Shown here: positions 47,020 through 58,889 of the stretch, one piece after another
Layout of the letters: each line of letters begins with the position of its first letter
Numbering within the stretch: the stretch's first letter is position 1
NCBI GenBank assembly: GCA_029891345.1
Contig: CM056993.1
Span: 271,244,350-271,308,349, forward strand
Source of the DNA: Dryococelus australis
Taxonomy: Eukaryota; Arthropoda; Insecta; Phasmatodea; Phasmatidae
Reading direction: 5' to 3'
Length of the DNA stretch: 64,000 nucleotides
Notes under the pieces: generated by a model
What the model was told of the DNA's origin: nothing
Databases searched by the model: none
The model's input: only the letters and a program-made list of their open reading frames with translations
Translations under genes and position numbers: made by a program

Positions 47020-49050
47020 TAAGGGGTTTCAGTACTGATGGGGCACGGGTGCCTTCCCTTTATAAATAACTGGCCAAGTGGCCTTGCGGCAGGGCACAAT
47101 ATCAGGCGTGGGTAGAACGATACTACACTTGGGTGCCACGGGTTTCTTCACGGTACCTGGGCTCGGATTGCTGAAGTAGCATCTGTTCTGACAGGTGCAG
47201 GTACTGTTACAATGGGGTAGTTTGGTGTGAACAGAAGCTTCGGTTGAGGAGTAGGGCACAGTATGGCAGGAACCAAATAAGCTATGACTGGTGTAGATGG
47301 ATGATCGGGTTGGCTTAAATGTTCTGCTACCCACCAAGGGTGCTCCGTCGGGCCGTTGTTCACTGGAGGGTCCAGCAGATCTCTAGGTATTTCAACTTCC
47401 ACTGGGTCTTGAAGATGCCTGAGGGCCTATGCTTGAGCTCATGGTTCTAAGCTAGCTATGCGTGTCACCAGGGAGGGCTGATACTGGTGCGATCGGTCAG
47501 AAGCCAAGAGGATATGTCTGTGTTTCCTTCAACCCCGTCCATTTAGAATAGGGCATTGGGAAGCAGAATTTACCCTGCTGCTACTGTTCCAAGAATGCAG
47601 GCTCCTTGTGTGATTTACGTTTAGTACCACATGCGGGCTGGGGATTGACAGACACCTTATTCCAAAGCCTAGCAGAGACTGCAGTACACAATGGAAGTTA
47701 GGCCTCGCCTGTCCGAAGTCGCACAAGGGTGTGTGGTCCTGCCCCAGTCTTCCCAAATCAGGGGACGTCTGACTCTCTTGGCGGAGACCGCTGTGGAGAG
47801 GCCAACGAACACCGAGCCAACAAGCTGTTTCAGGACAGCATACGTGTGTGGCTCCTCCTTTCCTTCAATTCCAGAGGGTTGAGGGGAAGGGCAGCCTGAA
47901 CTAGTCCATGTGGATGAAAGGTTAGTGTCTTGGCTCGATTGAGTAATTTTTCCCGGGATCACCTATGGTATTGTTACATGAGGGTAACTACAGAAAGGTG
48001 CTGTGTCTACAGGAAAGAATTCAAGGTGAAAGACAACCCATGTTTTACTTCTGTAAAGGAAGAAAACACGTGGTGAATGCACCCTAACTCCTGGTTGACA
48101 GTACATGTACTGGCCAGGAAGCTAGAATACACTGCGATGTCTGGTAGAGGCGTCTAGTGACAAATCAGGGTAATGCAGAGTATGATGCTGAAGTCTAAGC
48201 AACCTCCTCTTGCATTGTTGTACATGTGGATTGTGTGCAACTATGTAACATAGTAAAACTGACACATAGCTAGGTAGACTAAGCTAGGACATGACAGGAT
48301 GAGTCCTGAGAAGGACTTCAAGGATAGTTCCTTTACAGATACTTCTGTATACTGCAGGGTGAACAGATTATGCGAGGTACATAGCTGGGAGAGAGCCTAA
48401 CTAACGTAACCTAACCCTATCATAAGCATAGCTTAAACAATGAAACAGGGTGCAAAGAATACTGTCCGAGAAACGTGTGCTGGAGACTAAAATATTTGAG
48501 TCAATTCCAGAGCTGCAAGTGCTGGGAATGAAAGCTACTATAAACAAAGGCTTAAAGGGTGCAGACTGGTCAGATCCGAGCAACGAGTGCTGGAGTTCTG
48601 AAGACTGGTCGTTCAGGCTGGTCAGTATCTGAGCAACGCGTGCTATACAACTGAAGACAGCTCAAGAGATGCAGGCTCTCTCTCCTTTGATACTAATTCG
48701 GGCCACTGCCCAGTGCTGATTGGATGGTGCCACTTACACGGAAGGTAATCGTAGAGCCGGTGTTAGCGAATGCATGACTTGCCTATGTGACGTCACCGGC
48801 CGGCTGGAAGGGAAGAAAAGCAAAGACAGGCACTAGCCATACTCATAATGCTATCTGGAATTAAATGAATTTGGTGCATGTAATTATTGTTAGTGTGGAC
48901 CGGTGAATAAGACAATCTGCAAGGCAGACAGTACAATCTCACTTTACATCGGGACAAATGAAAATACAAACATCCGTATCCTGGCTAAACTGAACTAAGG
49001 ATGAAGCCGAAGTCATCTAATCTCCATTGTTGAAAAAGACATCATGCGTG
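47020..49050 (-). mobile_element. Family X LTR-type element, copy C
   Basis: Read on the minus strand, the 5' end is CACGCATGATGTCTTTTTC (complement of about 49032-49050). A clear TATA box was not seen, although a CCAAT complement lies at 48719. The coding part includes an N-terminal segment (47962-47669) with KQLVGSVFVGLSTAV, a core with ALRHLQDP, VEIPRDLLDPP and HLSQPDHPSTPVIAYLVPAI (47440-47230), and a C-terminus IVPCRKATWPVIYKGKAPVP ending at about 47030. Two stops interrupt the core. The stretch HLSQPDHP..TP..AYL.PA is shared with copy A, so A and C form a subgroup. Confidence 0.68.
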
Positions 49051-49481
49051 AATTCTTTCACATCTGAACTGTTTATCAGTTAACACTATTTGCCTTTATT
49101 TTTGTCAAAAAGTGTATATTAACATTGCACAATTCAGTACTAATCTGCCAAATAATGCCAAGAAAAAATTATATATTTTTATCAACACTCAATTTAAATG
49201 TTTAAAAAAATACATTTATATTTAAGCCTCATTGTTGCATCAATTGTTTAGTGTAATGATGCAACGATTATGTAGATTTGACGTAAAACAATGGACACGC
49301 CATGGAAACTTCCGAGATATCCCACGTGTGATTCTCTCTCGATTTTAGTACTATGCCTTGTTTTAGTATCAGCTTTGCCATCTCATCATGATGTGTTGTG
49401 TCTTGTCATGCTACCATTAAATTTTGGGTTGAACATTATAAAATTATAGTTCCTTTTATGACGCTTGAGTCATCATGATAT
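49051..49481. other. TSR1 intron; nothing recognised
   Basis: AT-rich. It may be the 5' part of the hAT relic that follows, but I could not identify a terminal repeat. Confidence 0.4.
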
Positions 49482-49890
49482 GTGAAACTGAAGGCAGAAA
49501 TATTGTTAGTATTGAAGTTAGCAATGAACCCAACGACGCACAACAAACTGGCACCAGTAGTGTTCTTATTCGGGTTACTTCAAACAGATTCCAGACCAAA
49601 AAGGCTAGGTGCAGAAAGTGTGGCGAGTACAGTGATGTTCGATGATCCGAGGTTCAAAGATCCGAGGTTCATATTTTTTAATGCCTGCAAGTGGTCCTGA
49701 CTGTGATCTTTGGTCATGGTGGAAAAGCCATACAGGTGATTTCCCTAATCTCGTGATACTCACACACAAATATCTGTGTGTATCAGCCACCAGTGCACCA
49801 TCCAATAGAGTGCTTAGTTGTGGTGGAAGACTGGTGAAAAATATGTGCACGAGCCTGACAGGAGACCAAGCTGAACAACTCATTTTTTGA
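49482..49890 (+). pseudogene. hAT transposase relic, C-terminal dimerisation domain
   Basis: The frame at 49690-49890 reads LWSWWKSHTGDFPNL, then HKYLCVSATSAPSNRVLSCG, then LTGDQAEQLIF. This is the hAT dimerisation domain pattern W(W)xxH...FP.L...KYL.I.ATSAPSERVFS..G...T..R..L....E.L.F. The preceding ORF (49482-49700) is a different frame and includes a duplicated GATCCGAGGTTCA (49644 and 49659). Only the end of the transposase survives. The domain mediates transposase multimerisation in active elements. Confidence 0.8.
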
Positions 49891-49892
49891 CT

Positions 49893-50290
49893 ATGAATAG
49901 AGATTTGGTTCCAAAGCACTAAAATTCCTATCTGTAAGAATTTTAAAAGGATGTTTAATTTACCTGTTGAATTTATTATTTGAAACATTCAAATACATAT
50001 GTTTTGATAATCAATAGTTTAGATAATCTGAAGTAAATATTGTTTTATGAATAAGGCTTTATTTCTACCTAATGAAAATTTTACATAAAAGCATGTTTAA
50101 AGGACATGTAGTTACTTGTTGAATTATTATTAAATTAATTAAATAATCAAGATTTTTTCCATAATAAATACTTTAGATAATCTCAATCAAATATTGTATT
50201 ATGAGAATAGATATGGTTCCAAAACGTTCAAAGTCTTGCCTGTGATAATTATTTAATGTACCTGTAGTTTTAGTGTTCAACGTTAAAAAT
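49893..50290. repeat. 154-bp tandem repeat (2.6 units) after the hAT relic
   Basis: Units start with ATGAATAGAG (49893), ATGAATAAGG (50047) and ATGAGAATAG (50201), exactly 154 bases apart. Shared words are GGTTCCAAA, GTTTAA..GTACC/GACATGTAG, TTGTTGAATT, TTTAGATAATCT and AAATATTGT. Divergence between units is high. The array directly abuts the hAT coding relic and may be its 3' subterminal region. Confidence 0.7.
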
Positions 50291-50795
50291 AATTTAATTT
50301 TTACATGCTGAAAAATTTCAATAGTGAAGAAGTTATTATTGGTTTTTACATTGGGTGTCGTGTGTTATTGAATGTGTTAAAAATTTGAGCTTACAGTTTT
50401 CCAAGCAAAATATATTGAAATGTTTTCAATAGGTTTTTTGTGTCTTCTACAATTGTGCTTTTAACAGTTGTGCTAGAATACCTGGAATTTAATAAGTAGA
50501 TATTAATAAATTTAATAATTTAACGTGTTTCTTGTGTTCCGAAATTTACCCTATAAATAATTTTCAACTAAATTTAGGCAAAGTTTTCAATTAGCTATTA
50601 AAATATTTTAATTAACTCTGTTGTTAAATCAGTGGAAAATGTTCTCTAATATTAATATGTAATTTGTATAAGTTAAGTACTAAACATTCACACAGGACAT
50701 GTTGCACTATCATGTGTTATAGGTTCTAATTACATGCATATTTTATATATATATATATTATATATTGACACACACACACATTGAGATCAACACCA

Positions 50796-51500
50796 TCCTT
50801 ACTACTATATAAATGGAAAAGTGTGTTTGTTTGTCCTTCTTTCACGTCAAAACGGAGCAATGGATCAACGTGAGTTTTTGACATATAGTTGGAAGACTGG
50901 AGAGTGACATAGGCTACTTTTTATCCCGTGAAAAGATTTCATTACTCAAGGAAAATTATTATTGTAAATTTATATCATTCCTTCAGGAAAATTCTTATTG
51001 TAATTTTACTGCATAAAAAAAGCACCGTAAAAAAAGGTCCATCATTTCTCCTTTCTTTTTTGTCTATGGGCTATCTTCTATTCCTTCCCAAGAGCCGTAG
51101 TGGCCCGGTGGCTAGAGCTATTCCAAGTAGGGCAGTAATGGTTCAGTGGCTAGAGCGATTCAAAGTGGGGCAGCAGTGTCTTAGAGAATAGAAATATATC
51201 AAGTGGGGCCGCACTAGCCCATTGGCTAGATAACCCAATAGTGGGGCTATAGAAACTCAGTGGGTAGAGAACCCAATAGTGGGGCTGCAGTAGCCCAGTG
51301 GCTAGAGAACCCAATAGTGGGGCCGCAGATGGTCAGGAGCTAGAGCATCCAATAGTGGGGCCGCAGTAGCTCAGTGGCTAGAGAACCCAATAGTGGGGCT
51401 GCAGAAACTCAGTGGTAGAAAACCCAATAGTGGCTTAGTGTCACAAAACTTCATTATTTATCCGTATAAACACGTGCACGAAGCAGCGGGTAAAATCTAG
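50796..51500 (+). mobile_element. Non-autonomous Helitron (705 bp)
   Basis: The element starts TCCTTACTACTATATAAATGG (50796) after an A and ends ATCTAG (51500) before a T. That is the Helitron rule of TC at the 5' end, CTAG (CTRR) at the 3' end and insertion between A and T without duplication. The first 150 bases (GTGTTTGTTTGTCC, GACATAGGCTACTTTTTATCC) are the widely distributed arthropod Helitron-type 5' sequence. The 3' end GAAGCAGCGGGTAAAATCTAG is the usual terminal motif. There is no Rep/helicase ORF. The interior holds the 38-bp minisatellite listed separately. Confidence 0.85.
51092..51433 (+). repeat. 38-bp minisatellite (9 units) inside the Helitron
   Basis: Nine head-to-tail units start at 51092, 51130, 51168 and so on every 38 bases. 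The typical unit begins GGGCCGCAGTAGCTCAGTGG and continues CTAGAGAACCCAATAGTG. The units at the right are more alike than those at the left. Each unit contains AGCTCAGTGGCTAGAG, which is close to the start and A box of eukaryotic tRNA genes. Confidence 0.92.
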
Positions 51501-53329
51501 TGTTTTAATAATCGCGCAACAAGGTGTCTCACCTTTTACCAAAACACATTTCAGATAATTATCAGTTAGCTTAAAGTTTGCACTGACATGCAACGAGACC
51601 ACATTCAGTGAGAAGGTTAGCAATTCATCTACAAACACTATTTTGAATAGCGTGTAAAAGACTTTTATAACAATTAAAAATTGTAACAGCTCAGAGATAT
51701 TTGACCATCCTAACTGAGCAAAAAAGTATTTAACATCAATACTTTGTATGTTTACTTACAAAATCAGTCATGCTCAGTTTATTTCTCCATTAAACGTAAT
51801 GATACATAATAAAATAATTTCTTTCCACAGCCAAAATTTTCAACTGCAAATCACTGCTAGTTGACAATAAAAGTGAATTGATTACCCTTAACATGTATTT
51901 CTATTCCAGTAACACCACCATTCATAATTAATTGAAAAATAATTGTCCATGAGGCACCTTTATTATAAATAGGCAAACTGTGATTATAAAACCTCTAACC
52001 ATAATTTAATTCTTAAAAAGAGCTATAATTGTTTAGGTTAATTTTGCTGATTGACTAACTCTGACGCTTGTTTAGTGTTTTCTAAAACCACATATAACTT
52101 TAAACATCATACAAACCATAAATTATATTTTACCAAATAAAAGTTCATTCAATGAATGTAATACGCTATTATCATTTCGTGCTATTCTGCCAAACCTTTC
52201 ACACAGTTAAAATTTAACTGCACATAAAATGTGTAGCATATCACGCACGAAGCATGGTGGATTAGGTTAGCCCTTCAAAGCATGCTATGGATAAAAACCA
52301 AAACACATTAAAATACATTAAAATGATAGTAAAATAACTATAGCTACCTGGACAAAAGCAATTATGCCCAATTAAGGGGGCCAGCAATATAATATTTAGA
52401 CTTTGCTAACATTAAAAAAATACTTTACGACAGAGTTGTGGAAAACAAGCATCCGACAACAGCTGACCAGGGCTAGCAAATGGGGTGACCACAAACAACA
52501 AGCTGTCGTAATACTGAAATATCACACCGAACCTACCATCTAGCCGGAAAGCAGAATTTAGACCATGCATTCTGAAGGTATTACAAAAAATAGGCATTTA
52601 CTATAGTATACCCACAAAATATTAGCACACACTGAACATCTACAATACTAAAATTCTACGTGCCCATTACGAAATGTGATCGCTCTAAATCCACCTCTCA
52701 CCATATTTTCGCATGTTACCAGCATCTTCCTAAAATGAATTTTAACACATGTTACATAGAATTAAATCACTGACAGTAAATATGGCCCCCATGCACTGCG
52801 ATGATTAACAAGAATAAAAATAAGTCAAACATGATGAACTGGTTGACGAAGCTCCTAGTGACAGTTCCGGGCAGTAGAAGAGGAAGTGGAGTGGCAAGTT
52901 TGCACGAGCATATAATACTTCGAAGCCTTGATTTAAAAAATTGTGATACACAAGGGAGGGGTAATAAGGTGGGGTATCGGAAGAAGAAATGATGGGGGAG
53001 CCGAGCCTCCACAGGCTTTCTCTGTGTCTGTATGTCCCACAACCCCAGTTCCATCTGGATCTAAGCGTGGCATTTAATTGCTTGGAACAAAAACTTCACA
53101 CTTTTCCTGGAAATGGTGGAGGTTGAACCACTGTTTCTCTGGTGCCAAAATCTGGGGGCATTTAGGGAATTGCAGGCAGCATCAGGAGTGGTTTCAATTT
53201 TACCTTGACTTCAGGGAGTGTGAAATATCACTGTAATTGTCTGTTGACTGTACCATTTAGTTGAGGAAGTAATTTGACATGTGATACCTCTGCTGATATG
53301 GTCATCACTACGTTAAAAGGTTGGTTTTG
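51501..53329. other. TSR1 intron, AT-rich; nothing recognised
   Basis: Short ORFs at 52412-52597 and 52767-53054 (both minus) have no motif. The local GC rise at 52840-53050 is unexplained. Confidence 0.4.
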
Positions 53330-55193
53330 TTGGGTGCTGGGGGTTCTGTATTCTGTTAGTTTCTCTGTGGCACTGGTGCACATCCAGTGTAATGCACTGA
53401 CCTGGTAGCTTTTCGGCAGGTCACGAAATCAGGTTCAGTGAGAGTTATCTTTCGCTTTACGGGATTGGCTCTCAGCGGTACACCTGGGCTACGTGTAACC
53501 TCTAGTGGTTGTTTGGCCTGGGACAACTTTGGCTGATGTGAGTGTGAACTAGGCTGGTTTATCTGCAATGGCTCTAGGGTTGTGATGGTCGGCTGGTTAG
53601 GTTCTGCTGATTCTGCTCCCCGGTAGTTGAGTTGAAGAGGCCTAAATACTGGTCCTGTCCACTATAGTATGCTGCTAGTAATGGGTGCGTTTCTTCTCTT
53701 AGACGGATGGAGTCCTTGAAGAGATCCTTAGGTACTTCTGGTTTGACGGGAATCTGAAGTCGGCACAACACCTGGGCTTGTTCATTGGGGGAGAACTGCT
53801 CAATTGTAGTGATGAGGAAGAGGCTAAGCTCCTTCAATCGCCCAGAGGTCCTAAGCATCTTTCTTATCTTGTCTCGGATATCACTCCGATGGGAATAGCG
53901 TATCTGGATTAAGTCACACACACCTCATGTCCTTGAAGTGACTGTGACCTGTGGTCCTACCTGGTGTGCAACCATGTCTGCCTAATCAAGTGGTCACCCT
54001 ACCACAGCACTCTGTATTGTAACACAGTGAGTACTGGGAATCAGATCTTGCCGTTGACAGTCCCTGCACGTGGGTGAGTGTCTTAGGAGGGAACAGTTTC
54101 CGCACACCCAGTGAACACTAACTCCGGCATCGAAATGCGGCAGAGAGAGTATGAAGCTGAGCAGGCAAGCTGGCCTCAAGAGACTGAGTACCTAGTGTTG
54201 GGGCTCTACTGTTCTGGACTCTGTGGAGCACAGAATGGGTGGCCGTTCAAGATGCGTGTGGGTACTCTGATGGTGTGTATGGCTTGTGCGAGTAGTTTCC
54301 CCAGTCATCAGCAATTCCTTGAGCGGTGTGAGGTCCACTGGGAGAGGTTCTACACTACAGGAAAGGATACCCTCGAGTTGGGAAAACTGCTGTTTATTCT
54401 ATTTGATGGGAAGTAATCAGAGTGGTGCCGCACTACCTCCTAACATTGGCAAGAGCTTAGGGAAGCTAAACCTACGCTGAACCAGGTAAAATGCAACATG
54501 GACCTATTCTAACAACGGTGGGGTAGACAAGCGTTATGAGAATAACTAGAACTGGTACTACTCCCTATGCATGTGTGGCCCAGAAGGGCCCGCAGTGTCT
54601 CAGTGTGTAGATGACGTGGCTGGTTGTATCTTCGGCATGAATGCGGTGAAGATAGGTTGGAGAGTATGACTCCAGCTGCGAGTGCGGTGGAGTCAAGAAG
54701 GAGGATAGGTTAAGGAGTAAGTGAGCAGAGTGATTATTCAGGAAGGGCTGTGGTGGAGTGATGCAGACTGATAAGTTCCTTCTGCGCGAATGTGGTGTAG
54801 GAATGAAGACTGGTCACGAGTGGGTGAGCATCCCACTATTTATACTCTGGCTGGTCCTTTCCCTTCAGTCAACTGGAGAGGAGGGATAGCTGTTGCACAG
54901 CTTCCTCAAGGCATGACATCACCGACCGGCTTGGAGAATTGAGATGCGGCGAATCGTACTGGTGGAGCCACCTAGCAGCATGCTGTGGTATTCTGGTGCC
55001 TTGGATGCATAGTCTGGGTGGCCTGTGAACAATACAATCTGCAGACAGGAATGTCAGTTCTTGCCGTAGCAAACGGTAAAATCTTGTATCTCTTTGGGGT
55101 TTTCAACGATAAAAACTCAGTTGAAATCAGTCTGCAGGGCTTATTCACTGATGAGACGTCATTATATCATTGTTTTAAAGACATCATGCATCA
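53330..55193 (-). mobile_element. Family X LTR-type element, copy D
   Basis: The 5' end is TGATGCATGATGTC (complement ending 55193), then TATAAATA (complement of 54837-54844) and AATAAA (complement of 54393-54398), about 445 bases apart. The leader contains CACCGCATTCATGCCGAAG. The coding part has an N-segment HRVQNSRAPTLGTQSL (about 54230-54180). Next is a long open core (53921-53574) with RYSHRSDIRDKIRKMLRTSG, NEQAQVLCRLQIP, PEVPKDLFKDSIRL and THPLLAAYYSGQDQ. The C-terminus has PDFVTCRKATRSVHYTGCAP and ends VPQRN at about 53356. The tail has CACCCAACAAAACC and AACGTAGTGATG. This is the best-preserved core in the family and serves as the empty-site reference for copy E. Confidence 0.75.
54837..54844 (-). 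promoter_or_regulatory. Family X copy D TATA box
   Basis: TATAAATA on the minus strand lies in GAGTATAAATAGTGGG, identical to copy B. Confidence 0.55.
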
Positions 55194-57765
55194 AATTTGA
55201 CTGCTTAAAATACAGCTATAATCATAAATACTATACGCTTGGTATTGTTTTGCAGTTTTGTTTTCATAAAAGGATTCAATTTTCTTTAAATAAGTGAATG
55301 ACCTACAGCCAAGAAGTATGTATTTGTATCATTGTGGAATTTAAAGATGAAGTGTTTCCCTTACTGTAGCTGGAAGCTCTGGTATTTTCATTTGGCATTA
55401 TTTAATATCATAACTGTGCAGATGGTTTTGTATGACTTTAAAATAAATGTGTGAAGTTACATTCGTCAGTTCGAATGTTGTTCACGTACCATGGGAAAAA
55501 TTAGGTTTTGCTTTTACAAAGCAATTTACCAGTTTTGAAGTAAGTAATATTTTTTCCTTTAATTTCAATGGCAATGTGTAGTGTAGTAAGGTTACAATTT
55601 ACACTTGAAATACACTCTGTGTATTGTCAATCAGAGATCACCTCATTCCTATTTGTTTACTTCAGAGAGTGTTTGAATGAATAAATACTTTGACTTTTCC
55701 ACCTCATCTTTAGTGCACTGTAATTGTGTTTCGCACTTAGTGTGTCACCTGAAGAATAAGACAAATTTCAGGCCCTGAAATGTTGCATAGTCTTTCTTAT
55801 CCAAGTTGTTGTTGTTGGGTTTTTTTTTTTTGGAATGAATTAACTGAAGTGTTCTATTTTTCTGCCATTCTTTGTTGTATTAAGGTTTCTTGTGTGTTTA
55901 CTGTCTGCGTCCTATTTGTTATTGTCCTTTGTGATCCAATTTTTTTTTTTACTTCAATTTCCATTGTTTGGTTGCTGGTATTTTGATGCTTTTTAAAACA
56001 TTTTAATTGTTCATTATGTTATTTAATGAGGACATTACATATTCATGATTGTCTTGCATTGTGGTACTTCTTGAATAGAAGAACTAAAACTAAACTATTG
56101 CTTCTGTTTATTTAAAACTGAGTACTAACTGTGGCTTTACCAGGCACAGATCTTCTTGGTCGCTGAAGGTCAGGCGATCTGACTTGTTCTCCCACTAGTG
56201 GTTGCAGTAGCCTATCACGGCTGTGCGCTGTTGCTTAGTTCACAGAGTTAACAGTGGCCACAGCAAGTCAGGCATCATGTTTCTTGTATGCTCTTTAAAA
56301 TCATGAAATATTTAAAAAAAATTGGGTCACTTTTTGCGATAGACTCATTTTGCTGAATATGTATGTGAAAATCCTATGTCTGTACCTTAAACTGTTCGTG
56401 TTTTAGATTAGCAAGAAGTGTGCACGACAGTTGGCATAAACTCAGGACCAAATTTCCAGATAGACTATAGAGGATATTCTTCGTTCTTCCCTTGACATGG
56501 GACCATATTTCGTACGTGTATCCAAGTGTGCTAGTCTTGCTTTGAAAGCAGGCAGTAAGGAAGTCTGAATTGTGCTTAGTCGACACAATATAATATGTAG
56601 CACATCTTCCTCATTCCACCCAGATTTGGTGTCAGCTCTGTTTTGTAGCTTCAGTTCCACGACAGGCTTTGAATGTTTGTCATGTTGGTTAAGTGGAAAG
56701 TTTTCACTGAAATTATGGCACTAAGTAAACATTGTGCTATCACCAGTAGTTGCAAAAAGGAAGTGGTTTGCAAACAATGTTGCTTTATAATCATTAGCGA
56801 GCATTAAGTACAAATATTAAACAAAATTACCAGTTTGACAGCGAGGAGAGAGGGGGGGAGGGGCGAGAGAGAGGGAGGGGTGAGAGAGGGGGGAGGGAGG
56901 GTGAGAGAGGGGAAAAGAGAGAGAGAGAGAGAGAGAGAGAGTGTGTGTGTGTGCGCATGAGCGTGTGTGTGTAATAGATGTTGCTAGTCTGCAAATTTAA
57001 GTGTGAAATCATTTTTTACTACAAACTTAAAATTTTTGGTGTTCGTCTGCTGAAAGAGATTTCTAATGTATATAAACTCTGAAGTATATAATGTACATGG
57101 TTTATCAATTTTTCTCTCTACTATATATAAATGTTGCTTTAATCATAGAATTGTAAGTTGTATTACTATGATTCAGATTTCATGATACACATATGATGAC
57201 ATGACAACCCTTGATAGATGTGGCAACAGTGCTTGATAATGCTTGCTGTTAGGCTTAGACTAAGTGATCATGAAGTTCTGTGTGTGGTGTAATAACTTTA
57301 ATTCAATAGTCAGAATAAGATAGTCCTGATTTATTGTGGATACATATATTTTTATTTGCCGCCATAGCATTTTTAAAGTTTTCAGTTCTTAAAATATTTA
57401 TTATGCTTCAGCTTATTATTTATCCTTCACTTTATTATTTATCCTATATTGTGTATTTAATTTGTCATGTGTATATCTTGAACAATTGTGTCATAAATAA
57501 TGTGTCCTAAATAAATTGTGTATCATTTATATTAAGTTGCACTGAGCATACTTAAAATTATATCAATATTCAGAGACTGCAGTTATTATTACTGTACTAC
57601 AAATTTGAGAATTAGAATTGGGAAAATACTGGGATTAACTGATTGTAGTTGGACTGTTACCCTAGTAATGAGAGGGTATTGCTAAGAATAACTATTTCAT
57701 TAGTAAAGTAATAATTACTGGATAATCAAAATTCCTTATGTAATTCATTAAAAATTTTGTTTTAG
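55194..57765. other. TSR1 intron; purine-rich tract, nothing else recognised
   Basis: AT-rich intron. Positions 56838-56975 are a strand-asymmetric (GA)n/(GGGA)n tract running into (GT)n. No exon-like ORF is seen. Confidence 0.5.
56838..56975. repeat. GA/GGGA then GT simple repeat
   Basis: Almost pure purine on the + strand for about 100 bases, then GTGTGTGTGTGCGC. Confidence 0.9.
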
Positions 57766-57984
57766 AAGACATCCACTGGTACACTGAAAGTGACAGGGTT
57801 TTTACGGTGCCAGTCCCTATCTGTGAATGGTCTAGTCCATATTCCTGGCTGGGGAGACTTCCAGATGACTCAGATTGACATTTCAAGTGATCCACATTGT
57901 ATAGATGCAAAGGCACGGCCAGCAGAAAACACCATGGACACAGAATTAGTTAGACTCTTGCAGGTGGCTGATCCAATGAAACAG
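57766..57984 (+). CDS. TSR1: TSR1 exon, start of AARP2CN-type domain
   Basis: The acceptor TTTTGTTTTAG ends at 57765 (a second AG three bases later is also in frame). The product reads KTSTGTLKVTGFLRCQSLSV, then NGLVHIPGWGDFQMTQID and, at the end, ELVRLLQVADPMKQ. This corresponds to TSR1 'LVGTLKISGYVRGQTLNVNRLLHIVGYGDFQMKQID...LMKADP'. The junction with the previous exon (FVPDQA|KTSTGTLK) is phase 0 and has the same length as the vertebrate protein. In Bms1/TSR1 proteins this begins the AARP2CN beta-barrel-like domain. The donor CAG|GTACGT ends the exon in phase 0. The remaining C-terminal half is not in the window. Confidence 0.93.
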
Positions 57985-58889
57985 GTACGTTAATCTAGCC
58001 ATTGTGTCGGCTAGAAATGTAGGACATATTTTGCACCTTGCTTGGGTAAGAAGTGAATTTATATTTTTCTTACTCTCCCAATAAAAGTGGTTTGACTGAA
58101 GCCAGGTTGTTCTTAATTGCCTCTGTGTATTGATTCTCCATTTTGCAATTTTCGTTGTGCTGTAAACACCTCTCTTAGTACAAATTCTTGTATTTCACGT
58201 TTCTGGCTATTAAATAGCTTCCATCTCACTCCTAGCCTAAACAATTATGAGTATTGTGTGTGCGCGCCTCCCCCTTCCCCCCAAAAAAAATTCCTAATCC
58301 TCACGATGTGTGAGATTACATAGAGCTCAAAATTGAGGAAGGAAGGCACAGTACTGTATTTAAAGTAAGGTTTTGCTAGGGCATGCGGTGGCACCTTTTT
58401 AACTATCTTTAGTCTTAATGACGTGTATTGGTTTCCTAAAAAATTAATCAGAAAGAATGTTTGTAATAATATTATGTGCCTCTGCATTGTTATAGCTGCA
58501 AAGACATAAATGCTTAATCAGTAAGCAAGTAAGAAAGATAAAAACTTGAGACCCACTTTACTAACTCGAGCAACAACCATCACTATTAGGTGTTCCCAGG
58601 TCAAAATCTTGGGGTGTGCCACTGATAATGAATGATGATGTTGACGTGTGCTGCTTTCCAGTATTATAACTAAATGACTACGAGTCATCAACCATCACAT
58701 ATTTAATGTATCCTGAGGAAGGGTCGAACCCAGAGTAATTCATGAGTGCCTACAAAATCGCTCCCAGCCAAGTGAGTGATAACAGACACATGAATAAAAC
58801 CAAGCAAAGCCATTCACGAGTGCCGTTTAGATCACCAGTATCTAGGAAGGAGTTTCTAGACACGTGAATGAGATATTGCAAAATCCATC
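57985..58889. other. TSR1 intron; nothing recognised
   Basis: No feature is recognised, apart from a loosely repeated CATGAGTGCC / CACGAGTGCC block (58740-58840) that may be the edge of the element to the right. Confidence 0.4.
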
